Source of the DNA: a virus
Virus record (IMG/VR): IMGVR_UViG_3300031463_000237
Coordinates: 1-22,574 of that record
Length of the DNA stretch: 22,574 nucleotides
Direction: 5' to 3' (one strand)
Positions within the stretch are counted from its first letter, which is position 1, and every line of letters starts with the position of its first letter. The notes under the pieces were generated by a model. The model did no database searches. It was given only the letters and a program-made list of their open reading frames with translations, and was not told the origin of the DNA. This document shows positions 6,354-15,500 of the stretch, one piece after another. The position numbers and the translations under genes are program-made.

Positions 6354-6560
6354 TCACCACCTTCCTGATCTCAAAATAAGAGCTAGCCCCAAAAGGAGCC
6401 AACTTAATGTCTCAACCAGATAAATCCATTTGTCCATTTTGTTTTTCGGGATCGTAAAGAAAAATTTGCGTATCCCCACCACTAGCCTCCTCAACTCTCT
6501 GAGAAGTTTTTCGAGTTCTACTTCGAGGGGATATTCTTTTGTCCATTTTATTTTTGCCAT
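6354..6560 (-). CDS. 68-aa membrane protein of the lysis cluster
   Basis: The N-terminal 35 residues are charged and helical (ELEKLLRELRRLVVGIRK), followed by a linker (IPKNKMDK) and one hydrophobic helix (46-62, YLVETLSWLLLGLALIL) with a basic end (RSGRW). It overlaps the 3' end of the endolysin gene by 13 bp, implying coupled translation. It could be an antiholin-like or membrane-targeting partner; function is not recognised. Confidence 0.55.
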   Translation of the reverse strand: MAKIKWTKEYPLEVELEKLLRELRRLVVGIRKFFFTIPKNKMDKWIYLVETLSWLLLGLALILRSGRW

Positions 6561-7306
6561 AATCCCAGCAATTTACTCAAAGATTTCCATAGCTGGACTA
6601 GGAAACGTGGAATTTTCGTGCCTGCGACCTCACTAGACGCATTTTGAGGTGCCTCATTTTGGAAAGATGATGGAGTAGTCATCTCTTGCTCTTTGTTTTC
6701 GGGATTTTGTGGTACTGGCACTTCTACGGTTATGGTTTCAGCAGGTTTTTGGTAGTAACCTACTAGTTCACGGGTCATTCCTTCAAGATTTCCAAAAGTC
6801 TCGTTAGTTCCCCTAACCTTGAGAGTTTTAAAAGCATCTCTTAATACCGAGAGTGATCTTTCCTCATCTGCGTTAAGAGGCGGCTCTGTCTGAACCCTAT
6901 ATCTAAGCCATCCTAATACTGCATCGTAATTGTGAGTCACCAAATGGCAACTTTTCAGAGTACCCCAATTCTGATCAAAACTCTCAAAAGAATTTGTATT
7001 GGAATTTCCCGTAGCAATGCAAACATGTCCAGCAACTCCTATTTTGTTACTGAGTACCACAATATCACCTGCTTGGGGAAGCCCGTTGGGAGTGTTGGGA
7101 ATAAATTCAAAGTAAGTCAGGGCAATATCTTTAGGTTGTGTCCAAATCTGATAGGCATAATAGCTTCTTATACAATCTCTGGGAACTCCTAAAGCGTCAC
7201 ACCAGGCGTAAGCCAAATCCATACACTGAGCATAGTTTGAAGGGTCATTGACCTCACAAAACTTTCCATTCCACTGATTAAAAAACTGATCGAATTTTTC
7301 TTTCAT
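6548..7306 (-). CDS. CHAP-domain endolysin
   Basis: A 252-aa cell-wall hydrolase. Residues 8-137 follow the CHAP (NlpC/P60-like) cysteine peptidase/amidase pattern. The catalytic Cys is C28 in SNYAQCMDLAYAWCDALG, the His is H94 in VAGHVCIATG, and ESFDQNWG (108-115) gives the third polar residue. Such enzymes cut peptide bonds in peptidoglycan. There is no signal peptide, so a holin should be needed for release. Residues 145-205 include a helical stretch, then an Ala/Gln/Ser-rich linker, and the last 20 residues (FLVQLWKSLSKLLGLWQK) form a cationic amphipathic helix that may bind envelope. The start overlaps the previous stop (ATGA) with GGGGGA upstream. Confidence 0.85.
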   Translation of the reverse strand: MKEKFDQFFNQWNGKFCEVNDPSNYAQCMDLAYAWCDALGVPRDCIRSYYAYQIWTQPKDIALTYFEFIPNTPNGLPQAGDIVVLSNKIGVAGHVCIATGNSNTNSFESFDQNWGTLKSCHLVTHNYDAVLGWLRYRVQTEPPLNADEERSLSVLRDAFKTLKVRGTNETFGNLEGMTRELVGYYQKPAETITVEVPVPQNPENKEQEMTTPSSFQNEAPQNASSEVAGTKIPRFLVQLWKSLSKLLGLWQK

Positions 7307-7440
7307 AGATGAAATCCCCCATTGATTAACTGATTAAAAAGTTGAATTACAAAAGCAAAGAAGGGAGCTAAAAGCCCTCCCAGACTATATCCAGTCAAAT
7401 ATTCAACAATGCCGATGATAAAAATCCAAACGATAATCAT
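7303..7440 (-). CDS. 45-aa membrane protein coupled to endolysin
   Basis: MIIVWIFIIGIVEYLTGYSL, then GGLLAPFFAFVIQLFNQLIN: two hydrophobic stretches with a Gly-Gly turn. It is joined by ATGA overlaps at both ends, to the 53-aa gene before it and to the endolysin after it, so the three should be translated as a coupled unit. A holin or holin-regulator role is inferred from position and topology. Confidence 0.65.
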   Translation of the reverse strand: MIIVWIFIIGIVEYLTGYSLGGLLAPFFAFVIQLFNQLINGGFHL

Positions 7441-7598
7441 TTCTTCAATAATGCTTTAACTAACATGTACAGTAAGTATCCTGCTGCGACTACCAAAACA
7501 GGGATCACAATCAGACCAGCTATATAGGAAAGACTGGGTAACAAGATAAGGCCGATTATTATCGCTACAAAAGCAATTAAAAATTTCCTCCAATCCAT
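7437..7598 (-). CDS. 53-aa holin-like membrane protein
   Basis: A 53-aa protein (MDWRKFLIAFVAIIIGLILL, a short SLSY turn, then IAGLIVIPVLVVAAGYLLYM, tail LVKALLKK). It has two spans, a charged N-terminus and a basic C-terminus, matching a two-span holin. It has a good Shine-Dalgarno (GAGGTGAG, 5 bases before ATG) and is the first member of the ATGA-coupled set leading to the endolysin. Confidence 0.7.
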   Translation of the reverse strand: MDWRKFLIAFVAIIIGLILLPSLSYIAGLIVIPVLVVAAGYLLYMLVKALLKK

Positions 7599-7613
7599 AT
7601 TTCTCACCTCATT

Positions 7614-7874
7614 TCAATTTTTTATACCCTCAACGGTTTCAAGTCTGACAACTCGATTTTCAATTTGTGTGATTAGACTGACTTCACTTTCAAGTTTTTG
7701 CGTTTGCTGGGCGATAAGAAGGTTTGTTTGCTGAACCTGCTGTTCGAGTAAGGCTATACGTGTTCCGAAGTAAAAGAAAGATGAAGCTATTCCGACCACC
7801 ATCACAATTATCGGCATCCAGAATTGAAGTTCCGGCCTTGAGATTAAAGATTGTTTTTGAGTTGAACTTGTCAT
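7614..7874 (-). CDS. Single-span coiled-coil protein (spanin- or holin-like)
   Basis: An 86-aa protein. Residues 17-38 form one transmembrane helix (FWMPIIVMVVGIASSFFYFG). Residues 40-83 are a coiled coil rich in Gln, Leu and Glu (ALLEQQVQQTNLLIAQQ). This membrane-helix-then-coil layout is that of inner-membrane spanins; it is the reverse of XhlA-type proteins, where the coil precedes the helix. It overlaps the end of the Gly-rich fibre gene by 4 bp and opens the lysis cluster. It could also be a virion-associated trimeric stalk protein. Confidence 0.6.
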   Translation of the reverse strand: MTSSTQKQSLISRPELQFWMPIIVMVVGIASSFFYFGTRIALLEQQVQQTNLLIAQQTQKLESEVSLITQIENRVVRLETVEGIKN

Positions 7875-9043
7875 AGGAAATTGTGAAAAAAGATACCTCC
7901 AGCTGATTCTACTAAAGTTGTATCTTGATTAGCATATAAAGTTGGGTTGGTTGAACCAGAGTAAGTGCTTGAATAGTGAAGGGCAATACGACCGACACCA
8001 CCAGCACCACCAGCGCCACTTGCCGTCCCGCCCGTTGCTGTTAATAGAGAAGAGCCAATGGTTGCACTTGAGCATACAAGAAGAATAGAACCCCCAGCAC
8101 CAGATCCACCATCTGCGTTGGTTGATGTTTCATTTCCACCAACCCCACCATTGGCCGTAAAACTGTTGCCAACAGAAATTGTTTTGCCTATCAAAAAAAT
8201 GATTTTACCTCCGGCACCACCAGAGCCAGTATTGTTGATACTTTCCCTAGCTCCCCCACCGCCAGCACCGCCAAAAACCATATTAGTCAAATCAACACTA
8301 CCAGCAGTAGAGCCACCAGTCCCCCCAACACCATTACTAGCAGAACCATTATTCCCAATAGTTCCGTTCCCACCCCCACCACCGCCAGCACCGCCAGGAG
8401 AGCCAGTCATTCTTCCGCCACCACCGCCGTTCCCGTTAGCAGAATTGGTTTGAAATGATCCTCCTGCTATTCCTTCACCACAGTAAGAATTAAATGCAGG
8501 CGTCGCATCTAATCCTTGTCCGCCCGCAAAACCGCCAGTGCCACCAGCGGGATCATTTGCCACGCTTCCGTTAGCACCATTACCATCAATTACCCCGTTT
8601 ATAGTTATTGTTCCTTTTGCTGCCAAAACCAGAATCCCCCCCGTGTCTCCACCCCAACTAGGCACCGTCCAAGTCCCAGAGGGACAAGTTACATTGTTAT
8701 ATCTAAATATCTTGACCGCTTGTGCTTGTGAAGCCCCACTATCAGTATATGTATATTGAAGGGCTTTATCCAAAGTTAAAGAAGTTGTACCGCCACCACT
8801 AACAACTTTGTTTATCTCCCACTGTCCCGCCCCTGTTCCTCTTGTTTGATGGATTAAAATCAAATCTCCATTTGAAAATCCAGCTGAAGTTAAAGTTAGA
8901 GTTGTTGAGCTTGCAGAACCGCTACAAGAGCGGTAAGTCATTGTAGGAATTGTTGAAGAGTTGTAATCACCATCAGCACCATCCCCAAAGGGCTTGCCAG
9001 CAATTACTCTGTCTATTCGTTGCCAAGAATTCAAATTTGCCAT
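7871..9043 (-). CDS. Glycine-rich tail fibre / receptor-binding protein
   Basis: A 390-aa protein. Residues 30-150 are Ser/Thr/Gly-rich beta structure (SSTTLTLTSAGFSNGDLILI, ITINGVIDGNGANG). Residues 150-350 contain runs of Gly (GGAGGGGGG, GGAGGGG, GGSGAGG) separated by short hydrophobic strands, like the polyglycine-II helix bundles of some phage adhesins such as the S16/gp38 type. The C-terminus (YANQDTTLVESAGGIFFHNF) is a more normal beta segment. Position after the nozzle and first fibre genes supports a role in host attachment. The antisense strand is open through this region only because of its Gly/Pro composition. The start lies beside the end of the previous gene with weak ribosome-site support. 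Confidence 0.65.
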   Translation of the reverse strand: MANLNSWQRIDRVIAGKPFGDGADGDYNSSTIPTMTYRSCSGSASSTTLTLTSAGFSNGDLILIHQTRGTGAGQWEINKVVSGGGTTSLTLDKALQYTYTDSGASQAQAVKIFRYNNVTCPSGTWTVPSWGGDTGGILVLAAKGTITINGVIDGNGANGSVANDPAGGTGGFAGGQGLDATPAFNSYCGEGIAGGSFQTNSANGNGGGGGRMTGSPGGAGGGGGGNGTIGNNGSASNGVGGTGGSTAGSVDLTNMVFGGAGGGGARESINNTGSGGAGGKIIFLIGKTISVGNSFTANGGVGGNETSTNADGGSGAGGSILLVCSSATIGSSLLTATGGTASGAGGAGGVGRIALHYSSTYSGSTNPTLYANQDTTLVESAGGIFFHNFL

Positions 9044-9049
9044 TTTTCA

Positions 9050-9868
9050 TTATGCAAACTTTGCTCCTACTCCATACCAAGTAGAACCTACATATCGAAG
9101 GTTGATTACATTCATTTTTGATGCCGTAGTTGTAAAAGTGGGAGTAGTATTGTCTTGCCAAATAATAGTTGTGCTAAAAGATATTGTTCTGCCACCCGTT
9201 GAGTCTTGCAGTAAAAATAGCTCCAAAGCCTCACCCTCGCTAGGGTTTGAAATTGTAATAGTTACATTTCCAGTCAAAGTTCCCTTTTGCCTTGTTCCTT
9301 TATTCATATCTATTGTAATTGCTCCAGTAAGATTGCCGTTGTCATATACTCCGCCCACCCGTGGAGAAGCCGATTTACCTGTCAGAAGAAGTGGAATATA
9401 GGTATCATCTCCTGAAGCTGAAATTATTGGCCCACTTCCCGTTGCACTATTAGAAATAGTCAGTTCATTTACGGCTGAATCGACATAGGTTGTCTTTAAA
9501 ACCTCGTTGCCGTGTACATCTTGGAGTGCAACCGCATCAATTCCTCTTAATTTGTCATTGATCCTATTGATATGAGATTTAGATACAATACCGACCACCG
9601 TACATCCATTGGAATGAGATTTAGCAGATGAACCTTCCACACCTCTTGTAACACCTGTCAACTCATTTCCGGAAATTCCAGTGTATTCGATATATTCTAC
9701 TACGGATATATCTAGGTTCGCAGACCAATCAAGACATAAAAAGCCGCCAGTCGTTGGAAGACCTGAGACTGATGTAAGAACAATGCCCGTAGTTTGCGAG
9801 GCATTAATTCCGCCCGCAACGTTCAAGGTCGTACTAAAATTTTGAGGTAGGTCACGTAAACTTGCCAT
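9050..9868 (-). CDS. Tail fibre / distal tail protein
   Basis: A 272-aa, Thr/Ser/Gly-rich beta protein. The N-terminal part contains EYIEYTGISGNELTGVTRGV, a pattern widespread in phage tail/structural proteins that attach fibres. Residues 185-272 form a repeated-strand C-terminal domain (GTLTGNVTITISNPSEGEAL, then LRYVGSTWYGVGAKF), also common at the tips of tail fibres. It follows the nozzle gene and precedes the Gly-rich fibre gene, 6 bp away. No good Shine-Dalgarno is present; a CCTTATAA element lies 28 nt before the ATG. Confidence 0.65.
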   Translation of the reverse strand: MASLRDLPQNFSTTLNVAGGINASQTTGIVLTSVSGLPTTGGFLCLDWSANLDISVVEYIEYTGISGNELTGVTRGVEGSSAKSHSNGCTVVGIVSKSHINRINDKLRGIDAVALQDVHGNEVLKTTYVDSAVNELTISNSATGSGPIISASGDDTYIPLLLTGKSASPRVGGVYDNGNLTGAITIDMNKGTRQKGTLTGNVTITISNPSEGEALELFLLQDSTGGRTISFSTTIIWQDNTTPTFTTTASKMNVINLRYVGSTWYGVGAKFA

Positions 9869-9896
9869 ACTTCAATTGTCTTAAATCAAGACTTGG

Positions 9897-9905
9897 ATTA
9901 TAAGG
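9897..9905 (-). promoter_or_regulatory. CCTTATAAT element, 28 nt before the 9868 start
   Basis: The - strand reads CCTTATAATCC directly after the stop of the nozzle gene. TATAAT matches the -10 consensus, but there is no -35 at normal spacing: TTGACA lies only 9 bases upstream. The same element is exactly 28 nt from two other starts in this window. Confidence 0.5.
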
Positions 9906-11846
9906 TTATGATGTCAATCTGATTCGATTATCTGGTGGAAGAGGTTTCCCAGCAAGAAGAAGCCAGTAGAAAGAAAGACCTAAGAATTTAAAATCAGCAC
10001 TCGTACTAGAATCAATAAGTTGAAACTTTATTGATCTAGCCACTTTATTGAAGACAATTTCCATTGGTTGATCTGAATTTAGGGATGTGGTTGAAGCTCC
10101 TTCTGAATCCCCCGCCTTAAATCTACCAGGTATATCAAAGCCAGCTCCTATTCCAGAAACAAGGGGACTGATCCTAAACTCCCCTGAGGAAAATACTCCA
10201 TCATTGACGATATAACCCTTTATTGTTCCTCCCGAAACGTCTTTGAACCAAAAGTTGGGGTTCCTATACTGCTTATACTGATTAAAATATTTCTGCATGA
10301 AACTCTTCGTGGAGATTTGCCAATTGATTGCGGCTCCATTATCCGAAGTCCCAGTAAACATCTGAACAATATATCCTGAAGTTTCTGAGCAATAGTAAAG
10401 TTCTTCGTTTCCATTTGCGTCTGTATAGGTAAAGAATGAATTTGCATTTATTCCATCCCAATATCCTAGCCATGCTCCAAAACGGGCATCATAGACATAA
10501 CAGCGGTCATTGATTGTAGATGATCCATTTGCAAGAGAGACAATGTATAGGTTTCTGAAGTAGTAGGCACAAGAATTTCCTAGCTGTGCAAGATTGGCTG
10601 AATCAAGATAACTTCCAGCAGAGATTTTCAGGCTTCTTTCTACAGTTCTTAGAGCATTAAAATAGTTGGGCACATTTCCAAGGGAGATAATTGTAGCCTT
10701 ACCATCTTTCTTGCTAACAAACCAGAGATCATTATCGACAATTCTGATAGTTCGAAAACTCTCACACCCAAACTCGTTAGTTATTAGTTCGAGTTGGGGA
10801 AGACCTGTTGAAGTAAAGCTAAATTTCCAAATCGAACGGTGTTTAAAAACAATGACTACATTCTGGTAGAAAACAATGCCTGTTATTGAATCACCATCGT
10901 TTTTTGAAACATCTACCCACCCACCCGAATAGGCTGTGGAAAAATCATCTATTGAGGTTCCAAATCCTCCGTAATAAAGTCTGGAAGGATTTGAAGGATC
11001 ACCAGCAATAAATAATCGGCTCATGGCATAGATAATCATCGAACCCTTTTGCCCTGCGGTTGAATTGCCTTCAGGTGGTGTCAGAATTGTTGAAGGAGTA
11101 TCGGTTCCTTTATCGTTATAGAGATTGGTGGTGACAGTTGCCAATTTTGTTTCCCCAATACCATTATCGGCTGATATTTTTCTCCCGTAGACGTTATAGC
11201 CAACTGCGTTAGGTACCGCATCCCATTTGACCTCGTTGTAGTTGTTCGTATCCAGAGTGGCGTTGCCTGTTGTGGTTGTGACCGAAACTGAGGCCAGAGT
11301 TTCACCTGTATTGTTGAAGGCTGACACTCGATATGAATATCTAGTAGTTCCAGTGGTTCCTTTAGGAGTAACAATAACATTTGTGGGAGTTGTTAGCGCC
11401 GTAAAAACTGTTGCGGTTGGGACTCCCCCCACAATAGTTATCTTTACTAGATTGTCATAGCCATTTTCAACATAGAGAGTATCCCTGGCCATGGCAAACT
11501 CAGTCCGTTTACCAGCGGTCATAGTAGCCCCAGCTATTGCTGTGGGGACATTGGAGGCGTTGTAATACATTAGTGAAGTTCCACCCTCCCGAATGATGAA
11601 CCTATCTCCCGCCGAAGTGTAAAAAGAAGTTCCACCGAAAACTCTCGAACCCGATGAAGAACCAAAATTGTTAGTTCCTGGTCTCTTTTTGATTCCATCG
11701 ACTACCAAAATAGAGTTTTTAGAATCAGAAAGCTCATTATCATCAATCAAAGATTCATCTTGAAGTTTATTGACACCCTTAGCAAAGCCATAGATATAGG
11801 TCATCTGCTCGGGCGCATCTTTCATGGGTATCTTTAAGAATGTCAT
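9906..11846 (-). CDS. Tail nozzle-like protein with FN3-like insertion
   Basis: A 646-aa protein resembling the beta-propeller tail proteins of podoviruses (T7 gp12-type nozzle / stabilisation proteins). The N-terminus (GFAKGVNKLQDESLIDDNEL, then SILVVDGIKKRPGTNNFG) is the typical opening where the protein meets the adaptor. Later motifs (MSRLFIAGDPSNPSRLYYGG; ITGIVFYQNVVIVFKHRSIW; CYVYDARFGAWLGYWDGINA) are propeller blades. Residues 152-245 look like one fibronectin-III domain (TTPTNVIVTPKGTTGTTRYS, then VKWDAVPNAVGYNVYGRK) inserted in the propeller. It starts 6 bp after the adaptor gene. The product forms the channel end through which DNA leaves. Confidence 0.7.
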   Translation of the reverse strand: MTFLKIPMKDAPEQMTYIYGFAKGVNKLQDESLIDDNELSDSKNSILVVDGIKKRPGTNNFGSSSGSRVFGGTSFYTSAGDRFIIREGGTSLMYYNASNVPTAIAGATMTAGKRTEFAMARDTLYVENGYDNLVKITIVGGVPTATVFTALTTPTNVIVTPKGTTGTTRYSYRVSAFNNTGETLASVSVTTTTGNATLDTNNYNEVKWDAVPNAVGYNVYGRKISADNGIGETKLATVTTNLYNDKGTDTPSTILTPPEGNSTAGQKGSMIIYAMSRLFIAGDPSNPSRLYYGGFGTSIDDFSTAYSGGWVDVSKNDGDSITGIVFYQNVVIVFKHRSIWKFSFTSTGLPQLELITNEFGCESFRTIRIVDNDLWFVSKKDGKATIISLGNVPNYFNALRTVERSLKISAGSYLDSANLAQLGNSCAYYFRNLYIVSLANGSSTINDRCYVYDARFGAWLGYWDGINANSFFTYTDANGNEELYYCSETSGYIVQMFTGTSDNGAAINWQISTKSFMQKYFNQYKQYRNPNFWFKDVSGGTIKGYIVNDGVFSSGEFRISPLVSGIGAGFDIPGRFKAGDSEGASTTSLNSDQPMEIVFNKVARSIKFQLIDSSTSADFKFLGLSFYWLLLAGKPLPPDNRIRLTS

Positions 11847-11852
11847 GTTTCA

Positions 11853-12503
11853 TTAAAATTCTTCATCCGGGTCATTAATCCCAAAATTTGACCAACCGGC
11901 ACCTCTCATTCCCTGTTCTTGGTTCATCTGGGCGACGATTGATTCAAATTCCTGCATAGGGGCAACTGCTTTAGCTTGCTGGGAAATACTCATCCAGTAA
12001 CGAGCCTCAGCATATGCAGCCAGGGCTTCCGTATATTCATCGGGAATAAGGAAAGTTCCTCCATCGGGAACCTTCGTCGCTCTTTTCCAGTATTTGATTT
12101 GGTGGACTGAGCCATCGCCCGAATCAATAGGCAAGAGGTAATATTTTCCTCCAAAGCGGTAAAACTTATAAGAAGTATGAACCGTGGGAAGTCGGACTAC
12201 TGCTCCAACTCCTTGATAAACTCTATTCTTCTTGTAAGGGATTTGATCATAGTAAATATTGTTGATTTTAAGTTCTATAAATTCTTTGCAGTCTGCAGGT
12301 TCATTATAGCCTGTGGTAGAACCAGTATTAATGTTCGAAGTGTTAGATGCCTCCAACCACCACCAATTTCGTCTCCTTGATATATCGAGATATCCAAGAT
12401 TTAGCCATTCAAGCCTCTGGTTCTTGGTCGTTGAATCACTGGGAGCTGCAGTCTCGCCCAAGCGATATGCAAGTTGTAATTGTAGATCATTGGTATCCAC
12501 CAT
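11853..12503 (-). CDS. Tail adaptor (head-to-tail connector) protein
   Basis: A 216-aa protein of the podovirus adaptor type (T7 gp11 / tail tubular protein A-like). Signs are an N-terminal helical pair (LQLAYRLGETAAPS, then NQRLEWLNLGYLDISRRRNW), a central beta part where aromatic residues cluster (YKFYRFGGKYYLLPI, IKYWKR), then IPDEYTEALAAYAEARYWMS and a helical end. Adaptors dock under the portal and hold the nozzle, encoded next. It has no clear Shine-Dalgarno; CCTTATAA lies 28 nt before the ATG. Confidence 0.75.
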   Translation of the reverse strand: MVDTNDLQLQLAYRLGETAAPSDSTTKNQRLEWLNLGYLDISRRRNWWWLEASNTSNINTGSTTGYNEPADCKEFIELKINNIYYDQIPYKKNRVYQGVGAVVRLPTVHTSYKFYRFGGKYYLLPIDSGDGSVHQIKYWKRATKVPDGGTFLIPDEYTEALAAYAEARYWMSISQQAKAVAPMQEFESIVAQMNQEQGMRGAGWSNFGINDPDEEF

Positions 12504-12531
12504 ACTTAGAGTTTATGAAGATACCCTTTAT

Positions 12532-12540
12532 TTTATAAGG
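12532..12540 (-). promoter_or_regulatory. CCTTATAAA element, 28 nt before the 12503 start
   Basis: The - strand reads TCCTTATAAAAT, overlapping the stop codon (TAA) of the large virion gene. TATAAA is a plausible -10. No -35 is found at 16-18 bases. Spacing to the adaptor ATG is 28 nt, identical to the other two copies. Confidence 0.5.
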
Positions 12541-15500
12541 AAGCCTTGGCTGTCTTATATTGATCCACCTTTAATTTTAAAGGCTTACCCTTGTAACTGA
12601 AGGCGGGTACATTCGCCCTCAAAATCGGAGCTTTTAGTGTTGATCCTACTTTTGGCAGAGGGAGCTTGACATTGCTAGCAGCATTTACTGCCTTTAGTGT
12701 ACCCCAAACATTAATTTTCTTGGCTGTGTTGGATTTAGTTTTATTTGTAGCAGGAAGTGCACTTTGTAATTTGGCAATTTCGTTTTTAGCCTGGTCCAAA
12801 CTAATTTGGTTGTCTTGATAAAGAGCAATAATATCGTTCATCCTGGTGCTTAGGGCTGACTTGTATGAGGAAATTAATTTTTTATCAATTGTGTCATCTC
12901 CTGTTAGGATTGGAAATTCGATTGGGGTAGATAGGTCAATATTTTTAACCGAGCCTGTATCAGGGTTGACCAAAATATATTGCCCTAAACTTGATGTGCT
13001 AGTAGTAGAAGCCATATTTGGTGTTGGAACGCTTCCTGATGCACTTGGTGATGTCTGGGATAGGTCTATTGTGCCTCTTACCTTCTTTCTAACTTGTGTT
13101 ACCACAGAGTTGATTGCATTAGCTTTGTCCTCATCGCTTAGAGCCTTGTAACCGCTTGAATTAAAGAGTGCCTGAAGTTGGGCGGTCACTTCTGGACCAA
13201 TTGCTGCTTCTAGAGCGTTGAGTTGTTCTGGTGTGAGTGTTTGTTTTACCCCGTTAATTGTCTGATTTTTGGTTAGTGCGCCTGGTGTTGCATTACTCCC
13301 GATATTATTTAATCTGGCTAACTCATCTACTACTTGATTGTGGATGGGAGTTTTTGAATTAAACAAATCTATATAGGCATTTATTCCTGTTGGTTCTTGA
13401 GGAATGATATTCCCAAGGACATCCCTTTTGGGAAGCATTGTGTTTCTTACCCCTGGAATACTAGCTTTGATATAATCCATTGAACTATTCATTTCTCTGG
13501 CATATGGATCAAAAGCCTTGGAGGTATCTTTGACAAAGTTGGGAATAGGTGAGGACATGAGGTTTCCTACATAACTCTTACCATATCTAGTCGGGTCGGT
13601 AAGGGCGGCAAGTGGTTGCTGAATTCCTGCAAGAAATGTCTGATTGAGCTGGTCTTTCCCCAGTCCCATTGCATATGCTCCAACCGATCTGTCAGGTTTG
13701 CTCATTTCTTCGTTATATTTTGCCCCAGCAAGAAGAACTAGATTTTGGGGACCAATTGAATTGATTGATCTCCATTTTCCGCCGATTAAGACTGAATTGC
13801 TCGGTTTATTCTCAAGTTGCCACTGATGAGCTTCAGCTGCATCTTTGGGTTGCCCCGTCATTAGTCCTTTACTCATGAGATAAGCTCCTAAAGCAAAAAG
13901 ACCTGTTCCCATTACTCCTCTACCGACCTCCTGAGCTGCCTGACGTTGCAATTCAGGCATTGGAACCTTGCTCAGCATTACTCTACCTACATCTATCGCA
14001 CCTCTCACAAGTCCAATGGGAGAATAGGAGACTGTCTTACCGGCAATTGATGAAGGAACTCCTGTAAAAGGAGCCACAACTTCTGCCGGTAATTTCGTGT
14101 ACCATTTTTGTCCAGCCCATCTCTTGATACTACTGGCAAGCCCCGATAGTTTGTTCGGATCGTGGAAAGTTGCATAGTTTGCATCTTTTGTGGCGGTTGT
14201 CAACATTTGTTCTGTGGGGTTTTTAACTAAATTCTCAATAAAAGCTTTGTCTCCAGCTTTACCAGCATTTATCGCCATAGCCCCCGCCTGATCATATAAA
14301 GACCTGGCATATGCTGTTTTCCAGAAAGGTTTATCCTCAGCTCCAAGAGTTCTAAAAACTGCATCTGTATATTTTTTGAGAGCTTGTTCTACGGGATTTT
14401 TACCCCAATTGATCTGTCTGATCTCAAATTTTGAGATTGATTCTTCAGGATCAAAACCCATAGTGACAATGTCTTTTGCAGACTGTAACCCTTGTTTAAG
14501 TCCTTCTCCTGTTTTGAGGTTGAAAGTGAGAGTTCTCTGACCCGTTTTCTTACTCATCAGCCAATCCATTGGAGCTGCAACAACATCTTTTGCAACTTCG
14601 GACGCCCCCATGATCGTATTACCCAGCAAGTTTCTTTCATGAGTTCTAAGAGATGTAAGAAGTCCAGCCTTCCAGGTCGTAATGATTTTGTCGGTAATTG
14701 AACTTGGTATGAATTCGTTGATCTTGGTCATTAATCGATTGATAGCGATATTTCTCTCTCTTCCTTCCGGAAGTGCATCAATCGCTTTTACACCATCGCT
14801 TATTATTTTTTGCTGTTCTCCTGTAAGCTCTGGTATTTTCTTCCATGCCGTCTTGTTATATTCCTGAATTCTGGCTGCCACCGATTTTGAAATAGCTTCA
14901 GGACTCATCTGATCTAGTAGGGAGTACGCATGTACGCCACGACCTAATTCTGTTCCGTACCTGGCTAGGTTGTTATAAAGGTTGGCTGCCGCATCGTGAT
15001 TGCCAAGTTTGTCCTGGTTGATAGCCTCTTGAATTGTGGCTGCTACTTTCTGGTCTATATTTTTGACATTTTTAAAATCAATTTTTGATCCTTCGGGTAA
15101 GTTCTCAAGTAGCACCTTTGCTTCACCCATAAGTTTTACATTAGATTTTGGTTTGTAAGTTCCCGATACCCCAGCTTGTGTCTCTTTGGTGACGTTTGGA
15201 GATTCTTTAACCGAGCTGACAAAACCTCTCTCCTTTGTACCAGGTGCTATACTCTCTGCTAATGAGGGATTTTTTAACGGATTTTTTGTTTCCGGCACTA
15301 CTGGCTCCACTGGCCTTTCTGTTACTTGCGGGCTTGATACTTGGGGTTGCGGTTCTATTTGGGGGGTTTTAACTTCTCCCACCCCAGTTATCCCTCCTTG
15401 TCCTTGTACAGGGGGTTGTTCAGGTGGTGCTTCCTTTCCTGTTACCTTCTTGTAATCTTCTGGGGTTAATTTAGAAACATCTTGAATACTGTTTCCAAAT

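Noticed and set aside
8058-8453. 131-aa Pro-rich + strand ORF
   Set aside because: It is exactly antisense to the Gly-rich fibre gene. Gly codons read backwards give Pro/Ala codons with few stops, so the ORF is a composition artefact with no ribosome site.
15186-15455. 89-aa + strand ORF opposite the Pro-rich linker of the large virion protein
   Set aside because: It is Gly/Ser/Thr-rich only as the mirror of the linker, with no ribosome site.
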